DNA of 64,000 nucleotides from contig CAXIPT010000002.1 of assembly GCA_964030475.1 (NCBI GenBank), positions 18,062,523-18,126,522 of the forward strand. The letters are read 5' to 3'. Shown piece after piece: positions 22,912-31,870 of the stretch (the stretch's first letter is position 1; the number at the start of each line of letters is the position of its first letter). Below the pieces are notes generated by a model that was given only the letters and a program-made list of their open reading frames with translations, was not told the origin of the DNA and did not search any database. Made by a program: the position numbers and the translations under genes. The DNA comes from Tethya wilhelma. Its lineage: Eukaryota; Porifera; Demospongiae; Tethyida; Tethyidae.

Positions 22912-24132
22912 ATGCAGTCTGGAAGAGTTCTACTGATAGTGGCAGCCCTGGTGATGGGATGTGCCGCAGACCACGGATCTGTGATAATCTTTCCTTATGG
23001 TCGATACCGTATTGAGGGACATGAACACGACAATGGAGTGCTTACTGGATGTGATGACTGCAGCACAAAGGCAATCCCAATTCTCTACAACCCAGTTCGT
23101 CTCAACAACAGGGATTACGCAGGCTATGCTGTAAGTTAACCTCTTGGGCGGGGGAATTGTGATTTGATGGCCACAGTGTACAGTTATTTGATGCTTGCAG
23201 TATACAGTTCTCCATATCTTTGATCGATTTCTTCACAGGTACATAGCAATGGTTACATCACGCTGTATGAAGATGCCACTTCTAAAGTGGAACCTTATCC
23301 ATCCACCCCTCAACCAGTTGAGACCGTGACCACTCCACCTAGCTATGGACCTAATCTCCCTCCGATCATTGCTCCCTTGTGGTCTGATGTGGATCTCTAT
23401 TGCGAGGCCTACCACAGTGAGCAGAACTCCATCTACTTTGAAGAGACCACTGACAAGGCTACTCTCTCTGTGGCTGCTTCAATTGTGCACCAGAGGACTA
23501 GTGACCTGGACTTCAGGCCTCAGTCAACGCTGATCATCACCTGGGATACTGTTCAACCATATGATTGCCCCGAGGACATTACTGTAAGTTTAGCTTTCTG
23601 TTTATAATGCAATTTTTACAACAAAGTGCAATTTTCAAGTTTGTTTCGTTTCTTCTCACAGACTGATACATACCAGGTGTTGGTGACCATGGAGAAGACG
23701 GATGACTTCAGACGTACCTATATCATCATGCTGTATCGTTCCTTGGGATGGTCTGTTGCCGACCCACCAGAGTAAGTTGCACCAGTGACTGGTGTTGCTG
23801 ATGGAAGGGGAGCTGGAGTGACCCTGCCAATTACTGATGATGTGAATGGTACTTTGATCAATGGAGACAACTCTGGCATCGTTGTGTTCCGTGTGGATGA
23901 GGAAATCATTTCATTTGATAATCCTTATGGATTAGTTGCTGAGGTTCAAGGTAAGGTCTAGGAAATACAACCTCCACCCTAACCATATATTTTGACATTG
24001 CATTGGTTTGCAGGACTTCGATCGCCAGTTCATGGAAAGGTGGAGATCATTGAACAAAGCTTTCCAGAGAAGAAGCAATCTGCTATTAGTAAAATTCAAG
24101 AAAAAGTAATGCATCGCAGATTCTGGCATTGA
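22912..24132 (+). CDS. Secreted NIDO-domain protein with an in-frame stop codon
   Basis: Four or five exons encode a signal peptide (MQSGRVLLIVAALVMGCAA) followed by one NIDO-type domain, as found extracellularly in nidogen, mucin-4 and sushi-domain proteins. Supporting segments are GYAVHSNGYITLYE, PLWSDVDLYC, STLIITWDTV, TYIIMLYRSLGWS and NSGIVVFRVDEE. The frame then runs through LRSPVHGKVEIIEQSF to TGA at 24130-24132. An in-frame TAA at 23773-23775 (PPE-stop-VAPVTG) interrupts the domain. Sequence on both sides keeps NIDO character, so this looks like a nonsense allele, a sequencing error or early pseudogenisation. A 36-nt intron (GTAAGT…GAAG) would also remove the stop in frame, but it would delete a conserved strand. 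Confidence 0.7.
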
Positions 24133-24342
24133 ACTGATAGCTGGATGCTTTGATTTTTAGTGAATGTTTTTAATGGTTTTAGTTGCGTTTTGATGTTTGA
24201 ATGCATTTTGTTTGAAAACCAAGAATTACTGTACGCATGCGCAATACTGCAAATGGGCGGAGCTCAAAGCATGAACCAGCTGCATGTAGATTTATGGCTG
24301 CACTTCCAGCTGTTCCTAGCTATGAATGAAAGAATTTGAGAG

Positions 24343-25436
24343 ATGAATGTTATGAGATTAGTTGCAGATACAGTTCGTAGACAGACAGCAGTCTTCAGGA
24401 GTGGTAAGATACATTTACAGTTAAACAGAATAGAAAAATCATACTTTTCTCACTGACTCATACATAGGCTCTATTGGAGCACACCAGCCACTAATAGCAG
24501 ATCCTGAGACTGAGCCACACAAATACGAAATACAAAGACTGACTATATACCATCTATCATCTGAATCAAGCTCAAGTACTGAAGACAAAATTGCTGGTAG
24601 GTTAACTTTAACTAGCTACAACAATATTCCATCTTTTGCATGTAGACTTCTATATTGAGGAATTCGATCTCTCCTTTAGCCATATCAAAGATTGGTCATT
24701 TGTGCTGGACAGGTTTGTGACATATACTTGTCCACCTAGATATTAACATTACAATGCAGTGTATGGAATTGTTTGTTACTGTAGGAGGTGAGACCGCAGC
24801 TGAATTTGCCGGTCAGTCGTGTCTGGGAACCTTGGTATTGATGCTCTCAAAGGAGGATGAACCACACACTCTTAAACTTGTAAATATCCAGAAGTCAGAT
24901 ATTTATTAGTTATAGATTTCCTTCTTGTATACATGCAGCAAATTGTCAAATCTCTGAGTGAAATATGTTATGGCTATAAAAAGAATCAAGACCTTGCAAG
25001 GTAGATAGTTAGAGCTTTGGATTGACAACCATCAGAATAATTTATTCTGCTTCTTTGCAGAAACCATTCACTCATTGGAGTGCTTATCTCCCTTATCTCC
25101 ACAAGAGATGATATTCAGCTGGTATGTAAGGTTAATGTAGGTTGTTGAAGCATAGGTTTGTGCTTATAATCTCTATCTTCTCAATGCAGAGAAAATGGTG
25201 TCTACATTCACTTTTCTTCCTTCTTGTCAACAATCACTTCAATCAAATGGATGCTATCCGCAACCCAGATTTCAAGGTCAGACATCACTAGCTATTGTGA
25301 ACATAAAATATTACTTCACAAAACTGTGGTTCCTCTATAGTCCTGTGTCAGTATGGGTCTGAAGGATGACTGGGAAGGATGGGAACACAACGAGGCACAT
25401 GAACTGATGGTTTTGATGAAGCTTGATCTTTGACAT
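24343..25436 (+). CDS. Small armadillo-like helical protein (ARMH2-like)
   Basis: Seven short exons, about 200 residues. The start at 24343 gives MNVMRLVADTVRRQTAVF. The exon beginning after the acceptor at about 24681 (CTCCTTTAG) restores a single open frame: AAISKIGHLCWTGGETAAEF, then LGTLVLMLSKEDEPHTLKL, QIVKSLSEICYGYKKNQDLA, SLIGVLISLISTRDDIQLR, and a C-terminus ending ELMVLMKLDL with TGA at 25434-25436. The helix-loop-helix pattern is armadillo-like. From memory the order KIxAIxxIGxLxxTG / IVxSLxxICY / ARxxxLIxxLI resembles human ARMH2, but I hold that loosely. Function is unknown. An NRF-1-like palindrome lies about 100 bp upstream (24232-24243). Confidence 0.65.
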
Positions 25437-25678
25437 CACTGGCCTGGCTGTACACATTCATGATGATTATCAGATAATACTGTACAGAATGAAAATATTA
25501 GTGATAGATCAAGCACAGCAAAATAGTCTGAAGACAATGTAGAGCAATACAGCAAGTTTGAATAAAGAATGACAAAGTGAATCACATATAGGGGCATAAT
25601 TGAATATCAGATCAGAATGTAATATTGAGAATGATAAATGCCTGAATGGAATATGAAGTTAATGATGTAAGTGAGTCA

Positions 25679-26328
25679 TTACTGTCCACACTGCTCTTTT
25701 AGCATCGTCTTCTCATGCTCAAGCAGCCACTCCTTTGTAGCAGTCCCATCTCCCCCGCTATAGTTGCCAACTGAGCTCTTGGAAGCACTCTTGGTGCTCT
25801 TGATGACTCTATGACAGGGTACCAGGATTGGAATACAATGCTTCTTCACAGCTTGGCCCACAGCACGAGCTGCATTAGGATTGCCAGATAGCTTGGCCAA
25901 TTCTTTGTAGCTCAGAGTCTCTCCAATACCAGTGCTGGTTAGAGTTTCCCAGACAGTGTGGAAAAACGTGCCTATGAAATCAAGCAATAAAACTTATAAT
26001 AAAGTGAAGATGAACCACTAACAGTATTCTTGCCTTTCATTGGAAGGACCAATGGAGGTCTAGGAAGTGGTGGGTGTCTTTCAAGTAAAGTACCATCAAA
26101 ATAAGCGTCCAACCAAGCTGTGCATGTCTTAAGATGTTCGTTTGCTTTGCTGCAACCTACAGCACCCTCTTCCATTGCTCTATCAGTTTCATTCTTAGTC
26201 AGCTCTTCCCTGGAGGTCTCCTTCTGCTTGGTAGACAACCACTTTACTGAGGAAACACCTTCACTGCTTGCTTCCAGCTTTAAGAGTCCAACAGGAGTGT
26301 TGTACACCACAGAGACACTGGAATCCAT
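25679..26328 (-). CDS. MGMT: Methylated-DNA--protein-cysteine methyltransferase (MGMT/AGT)
   Basis: Two exons (26034-26328 and 25679-25971) encode 195 residues. The enzyme repairs O6-alkylguanine by irreversible transfer of the alkyl group to its own cysteine. The N-terminal domain starts [20 protein letters not shown]. The C-terminal domain has [32 protein letters not shown] and the active-site PCHRV. The Asn-rich NYSGG stretch matches the Y-S-G-G element of the family. The intron 25972-26033 appears to be GC-AG (AAAG|GCAAGA). The only nearby GT donor gives the wrong frame, whereas the GC site gives [11 protein letters not shown]. The stop is TGA-proximal at 25679. Confidence 0.92.
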
Positions 26329-26530
26329 GACTCATATGTGTTATAAGGTAAAGGTCATCTTAAATTGAGTTGACCTTATGAACCTTAACTAATTATGGCC
26401 ATATGCAACATGCATGTGATATACCCAGAGCCAGTAAGCAGAGGTAGAGAAGGATTGGTTAATGACAAATTTTATAATAATAATAATACAAATTCAAGGG
26501 TGATTTTCTAAAAAGCAACTCGACAGTCCT

Positions 26531-27793
26531 CTAACGATTGTCTTCCTTGATCATATCAGCAGCTTTTTCTGCAATCATATAGGTTGGTGCATTTGTGTTT
26601 CCAGACACAATGGTGGGCATTATCGAAGCATCAACAACTCTCAGATTCTTGAATCCTTTTACTTTCAATCGAGGATCTACAACAGTAGTAGGATCATCAA
26701 CAGCTCCCATTTTACACGTCCCAGTAGGATGATAGATTGTCAGTGTTGCGTGCTTTATATACCATCTCCAGAAATCATCCGAGTCATACTCATAAGGTGA
26801 ATTGGCGTTCACTGATGGAGTTCTGCCTTTTAATTCGCTAAGAGCAGTTGTGTTCAACAGCGCTTGTATCTTTCGGATTCCCCGTAGCAGTGCTTCAGTG
26901 TCGTATGGATCACTGAGGTAGTTGGGATTGTTCCACGATGGTTCAAGGGGATATCGTGCCTCATCCAACAAAATCCAGCCAACACTTTTGGGACGTAGCA
27001 ATCCAACCAATAACATGTAGCCTGATTTAGGAGTAGCTTCTAGGAGTTCGTAGCCCCAAAGTTGATTTATACCTTGAACAGTGAACGAAAATGGTCCAAA
27101 GAGGTCAGAATTGAGCATGGAATTAAAGAGATAGAGTTGAAGATCAGGACCTCTTTTCTCGTCATCAAGGCCTGAATTAAGAAATCCAAGAACTTCTGCA
27201 GCGCTAGATGTGAGAGGTCCATCACCGAGCAGATAATACTTCAATATGGAGGCAAAAGACTGAGTATACTCCTTTGTGTATGTGACACCACTGGTGACTG
27301 GTACATCGTCCAACACTATCGGATAAGGAATCATGATGTGGTCTTGCAAGTTTTCACCAACTGGAAGAGCTTGTTTGACAGGAATCGAAATCCTGTTTAG
27401 ATGTTCTTCTGGACCTATACCAGACAAGATCAATATTTTAGGGGTATCTACGGATCCAGCAGAAAGAATCACCTCCTTTTTAGCCTTGATAACTTTCTCC
27501 AAACCAGTTTTGTACTCTTCAGTTTTAACAGCATATACACCGACAACTCTGTCGCCATCAATATTCAGACTACGAACGGCATATCCAGTGAGTACATAGA
27601 GGTTTCTACGGCTCCTGGCTGGGTGAAGGAAGGCCTTAGCAGCTGACCAACGTGAGCCATCTCTGATAGTATTTTGGGTCAGACTGAAACCAACTTGAGA
27701 CTTTCCATTGTAGTCGATGATATCATATCCCAACTCCTTGCCCCCTTTGAGGACAGCTTCTGCTAGCGGAGTAACAAAAGTAGCTTTCTTCAT
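26531..27793 (-). pseudogene. Partial tandem copy of the GMC oxidoreductase (C-terminal two thirds)
   Basis: An open 420-codon stretch nearly identical to residues 187-606 of the complete gene at 27955-29893. Differences include Lys versus Glu near the start, Ala versus Val in IQALLNTT, and Lys versus Thr in the terminal MIKEDNR. It lacks the N-terminal FAD-binding GxGxxG region and the signal segment. The repeat unit (about 26385-27793) directly abuts the second unit at TTAACTAATTATGG with no N. It could be a real partial duplication or an unmerged allele. No frameshift is seen. Confidence 0.75.
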
Positions 27794-27954
27794 TTAACTA
27801 ATTATGGCCATATGCAATCAAAATGTCATGCATGTGATATACCCAGAGCCAGTAATTCGTAAGCAGAGGTAGAGAAGGATTGGTTAATGACAAATGTTAT
27901 AATAATAATTATACAAATTCAAGGGTGATTTCTAGAAAGCAACTAGACTGTCCT

Positions 27955-29893
27955 CTAACGATTGTCTTCCGTGATCATATCAGCAGCTTTTTCTGCAATC
28001 ATATAGGTTGGTGCATTTGTGTTTCCAGACACAATGGTGGGCATTATCGAAGCATCAACAACTCTCAGATTCTTGAATCCTTTTACTTTCAATCGAGGAT
28101 CTACAACAGTAGTAGGATCATCAACAGCTCCCATTTTACACGTCCCAGTAGGATGATAGATTGTCAGTGTTGCGTGCTTTATATACCATCTCCAGAAATC
28201 ATCCGAGTCATACTCATAAGGTGAATTGGCGTTCACTGATGGAGTTCTGCCTTTTAATTCGCTAAGAGCAGTTGTGTTCAACAGTACTTGTATCTTTCGG
28301 ATTCCCCGTAGCAGTGCTTCAGTGTCGTATGGATCACTGAGGTAGTTGGGATTGTTCCACGATGGCTCAAGGGGATATCGTGCCTCATCCAACAAAATCC
28401 AGCCAACACTTTTGGGACGTAGTAATCCAACCAATAACATGTAGCCTGATTTAGGAGTAGCTTCTAGGAGTTCGTAGCCCCAAAGTTGATTTATACCTTG
28501 AACAGTGAACGAAAATGGTCCAAAGAGGTCAGAATTGAGCATGGAATTAAAGAGATAGAGTTGAAGATCAGGACCTCTTTTCTCGTCATCAAGGCCTGAA
28601 TTAAGAAATCCAAGAACTTCTGCAGCGCTAGATGTGAGAGGTCCATCACCGAGCAGATAATACTTCAATATGGAGGCAAAAGACTGAGTATACTCCTTTG
28701 TGTATGTGACACCACTGGTGACTGGTACATCGTCCAACACAATCGGATAAGGAATCATGATGTGGTCTTGCAAGTTTTCACCAACTGGAAGAGCTTGTTT
28801 GACAGGAATCGAAATCCTGTTCAGATGTTCTTCCGGACCTATACCAGACAAGATCAATATTTTAGGGGTATCTACGGATCCAGCAGAAAGAATCACCTCC
28901 TTTTTAGCCTTGATAACTTTCTCCAAACCAGTTTTGTACTCTTCAGTTTTAACAGCGTACACACCAACAACTCTGTCGCCATCAATATTCAGACTACGAA
29001 CAGCATATCCAGTGAGTACATAGAGGTTTCTACGGCTCCTGGCTGGGTGAAGGAAGGCCTTAGCAGCTGACCAACGTGAGCCATCTCTGATAGTATTTTG
29101 GGTCAGACTGAAACCAACTTGAGACTTTCCATTGTAGTCGATGATATCATATCCCAACTCCTTGCCCCCTTCGAGGACAGCTTCTGCTAGCGGAGTAACA
29201 AAAGTAGCTTTCTTTACAGTCAATGGTCCTCCGTATCCATGGTAACCAGGTTCCCCATCACTCTCTTCATAGTCTTCTGACTTTAAAAAATATGGAAGCA
29301 CGTCTTCAAAGCCCCAACCTTTGGCTCCCATTTTCTCCCATGTATCGTAGTCTGCCTTGTTTCCACGACAGTAGATCATTGCATTTATGGAGCTCGATCC
29401 ACCAATGACTTTACCCCTTGGCCATGCTGATCTTTGTGATTTTAGACCAATGCAAGCATCTTTCTGAGGTGTAGAGAGGTACATCCAATCCACAAACGGG
29501 TCAAGTTGAAGCTGGAAGAAAGCAAGCGGTACATGGATGTTTGGATGAGAGTCGTGATGTCCAGCTTCTATCAAGAGGACTGTGACGTTTGGGTCTTCAC
29601 TGAGCCGGTTAGCAAGTACACACCCAGCACTCCCCCCTCCGACAATGATGTAGTCATACTCATCATATAATTCAACAGGTCTAGAGAATAGTGTGGTCAG
29701 TGTTGATATAAAACAGTAAGTGATGACAAAATTAAATAAAAAGAATTTGTGTGATATTAAGAATTCATCACTAATCAGTACTGATAGAAATTTAGTACCT
29801 GTAAGGTATGTCAGCAGGATGCCAGAATCCAACCTTCAGAACCGTGTACACCAATACCACATAGGAAATAAATCTCACAGCACCAACAGCCAT
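27955..29893 (-). CDS. GMC-family FAD-dependent oxidoreductase (choline/glucose dehydrogenase type)
   Basis: Two exons. Exon 1 (29799-29893, ATG at 29891-29893) encodes a hydrophobic leader ([20 protein letters not shown]). Exon 2 (27955-29680) completes 606 residues. The FAD dinucleotide fold [20 protein letters not shown] comes first, then [20 protein letters not shown] (GMC signature 1), [16 protein letters not shown] (GMC signature 2), and the C-terminal catalytic elements HPTGTCKMG and [17 protein letters not shown]. The family oxidises alcohols and sugars. The substrate cannot be told from sequence. An ORF that reads through the 118-nt intron gives an alternative N-terminus, but the spliced version has the better leader and consensus splice sites. 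It is divergent from the RING gene. Confidence 0.9.
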
Positions 29894-30115
29894 CCTCCCA
29901 GTGGAATATCAATCAGGGCTGCACTCACCCACGAGGTGTTCAGCCCCGCCCACTGCCACTCCTCTAGCTCGAGCTCGCGCGCGCGCTCGAGCGCGCGCTC
30001 TACGATTAGGCTTACGTCATCAAATGCAAGGGTCACATGGGATCTTGATGTCAGATGTCAGCAGGTCTGCTACTCCACTGTCCAGTGCAAGCATGAGCCT
30101 CGCTAGGAGTCTGAA
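29894..30115. promoter_or_regulatory. CpG-rich divergent promoter, GMC / RING gene
   Basis: 222 bp between starts. The interval includes a GC box-like CCCCGCCC (29944-29951) and an alternating-CG, palindromic stretch at 29966-30000 (GCTCGAGCTCGCGCGC and onwards). A TTACGTCATC half-CRE is near 30012-30021. The CG tract is unlike the AT-rich surroundings. Confidence 0.5.
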
Positions 30116-30864
30116 ATGGAGATAATTGTATCTGTCATTGGTGCAGGAGCTTGTGTTGCAGTGGGACTGTTTGGAATGTGTATGTACTGTGTGAAATGGT
30201 AAGTATTCCATTTAATGCACAGTACTCAAGGTGCACATGTTATGATTGTTGGATTGCTGTATTAAATGTACTGTAGTTATCCCATGTGTTCATGCTCAAG
30301 AGAACGAAGGAGAAGAAATGCTTTACTTCACATGTGTTCAGAGGTATGGTTGTGTTAAAACAAATACTTCCACACACTAATAATTTATAAATGGTTATGA
30401 TTAATAGGTTCGCTTCTCCAAAAGAAACACCAAGGACAATATTCCAGAGGTAAGTTGTGGATCTTTGCACCAGTGTGAACAGTCATAGGTGTACATTGTA
30501 GTATGCATATTGTAGCTAACCAAGCCATTCATGTTTGGTTTTTGAACCTTATTGATTACTTTTGTGTGCATACTTGTGTCGACTTCTTTTTTTCAGACTT
30601 GTCCCATTTGTCTCGATGACTTTAAGCATCGTGAGCATATAGTCCTCACCCCATGCAGGCATGGGTATCACAGAAAGTAAGCTGAAGTGTAAGGTGGTCT
30701 ATAGTAGTTCTAATATTTGCTATCTTCACACCTTCTGCTAATACAGCTGTCTTCTTGGTTCACTGGCTGTGAATCTGCTATGTCCTGTGTGCAAGTCAGT
30801 TGTCTCCCAGTCTACCCAACCCCAGTCTGATCATGAGAGAACTTCACTTCTCAGACACATTTGA
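30116..30864 (+). CDS. Membrane-anchored RING-H2 E3 ligase, RNF24/RNF122-like
   Basis: Five exons, about 135 residues. The start ATG at 30116 gives a membrane segment, EIIVSVIGAGACVAVGLF. A Cys/Arg-rich stretch follows (CSCSRERRRRNALLH). The RING-H2 finger is split over two exons: CPICLDDFKHREHIVLTPC, RHGYHRKC-like (CxHxxH), and CPVC after an exon join giving HRNCLLGSLAVNLLCPVCK. All eight zinc ligands (C3H2C3) are present. RNF24 and RNF122 are small single-pass RING ubiquitin ligases with the same layout. Stop TGA at 30862-30864, followed by the palindrome TGACGTAACGTCA (30866-30878). Decayed copies of this gene lie at 31021-31200 and 35330-35650. Confidence 0.82.
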
Positions 30865-31020
30865 TTGACGTAACGTCATTTAATTTTCGGCTTTTTTATT
30901 ATACATTATTGTCATACTGCTTTTTTTAACACTCCTTTTCTATTCTGCAATTTTACTATCCACAAAACATCAATACATAATAACAAATTAACAAACACAA
31001 CACTGCTCAGTTTGTAGCAC
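30865..31020 (+). other. 3' flank of the RING gene
   Basis: AT-rich sequence without an ORF. Its motifs (ACAAAACATCAATA, ACACTGCTCAGTTT) recur at 35590-35650 and mark the 3' side of the duplicated unit. Confidence 0.5.
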
Positions 31021-31200
31021 ATGATTGTTGGATTGCTGTAATGTGCTGTAGTTATCCGATGTGTTTATGGCAACTTTATGCTTGAGAGAGAGAATGGAGG
31101 AGCCTAATAGTTTATGTGCAGTTTTGTCGATATGTTTGCTTCTCCATAAGAAACACTGGGGACAAATTCAATGCTCCAGAAGTAAGTGCCTGCACTGGTG
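31021..31200 (+). pseudogene. Decayed 5' half of a RING-gene duplicate (exon 2-3 region)
   Basis: ATGATTGTTGGATTGCTGTA at 31021 repeats the intron sequence at 30241. It is followed by TAGTTATCCGATGTG (exon 2-like), GTTTGCTTCTCCATAAGAAA (exon 3-like) and CCAGAAGTAAGT (exon 3 donor-like). The coding frame is broken and the intron between the two exons is lost or reduced. It is a relic, not a gene. Confidence 0.7.
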
Positions 31201-31603
31201 TGAACTCCCAGTATCTAGTCAGTATACATATAATTATACAGTATCATGCTATTATGTACTATAGCTCATCAAAGCTGAATATCAATCACTGAATGCCAAT
31301 TGCTTATGCCATGAGACAAAACGCTGTACCTGTATTAAAGATCTACTGACCATGTACTTTAACCCTAGCTCTTATAAAACACAGCCTTGTAGTACCATAC
31401 AAATCTGTAAACAATACCATGACAAAAGCTTTATATTATATTTATATTAATATAATATGTTCAGCATTGATGTGCATTGGTAAAATTGCTCAGTTTTAAA
31501 GCCAGACTATATAATATTATATCTAAAGAGTAATTCTTGTAGTCTACAATCAGATTAATTGACAGCTACGTGTGGCACTGTTTCATACTGTGGTCCTCAT
31601 TCA
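31201..31603. other. AT-rich intergenic stretch, nothing identified
   Basis: About 400 bp of AT-rich sequence with TATATTAATATAATATG near 31440. It probably includes the SRCR gene's 3'-UTR on the minus strand. No ORF or repeat family is recognised. Confidence 0.5.
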
Positions 31604-31870
31604 TCATTGTTCCTCAAAATCAGTGTCAACCATTGTTTCACACTGTAGACCATGTTCATCATCATTTTCATAGCTGGCATCAGTCACTGTTTCACATTGT
31701 AGACCATGTTCATCAATATTTTCATAGCCGGTATCAGCCACTGTTTCATACTGTAGTCCATGTTCATCATTAACCTCATAGCCAGTATCAGCCACTCTTT
31801 CATATTGCGGTTCACATAAATATTCATCATTGTTCTCGTAGCCAGTGTCAACCAATCTACTTGCAGGATC
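31604..31870 (-). repeat. Tandem ~54-bp coding repeats in the SRCR receptor tail
   Basis: Four full units and one partial unit read TGYENNDE, TGYEVNDE, TGYENIDE, ASYENDDE and TDFEEQ-stop. Three have Tyr-x-Asn (pYxN), the consensus for Grb2-type SH2 domains. Confidence 0.8.

Noticed and set aside
23772..23807. 36-nt intron removing the stop in the NIDO gene
   Set aside because: It would keep the frame, but it is shorter than any other intron here and deletes a segment that resembles conserved NIDO sequence. Kept only as an alternative.
24648..24680. Acceptor at about 24648 for the third exon of the armadillo-like gene
   Set aside because: It leads to a stop at the next junction. The acceptor after CTCTCCTTTAG at 24680 gives one continuous frame.
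27333..27599. Plus-strand ORFs opposite the GMC gene (also 28757-29070)
   Set aside because: They are repeated only because the GMC gene is duplicated, and they are antisense shadows of conserved GMC sequence.
29690..29798. Reading the GMC gene through the interval 29690-29798 as coding
   Set aside because: The interval is open but AT-rich, with a consensus donor (CAG|GTACTA) and acceptor (TCTCTAG). Splicing gives a cleaner leader joined to the FAD fold.
30866..30878. TGACGTAACGTCA palindrome after the RING stop as a regulatory site
   Set aside because: It is a neat palindrome, but it lies in a 3'-UTR and has no supporting context. Noted within the RING gene entry only.
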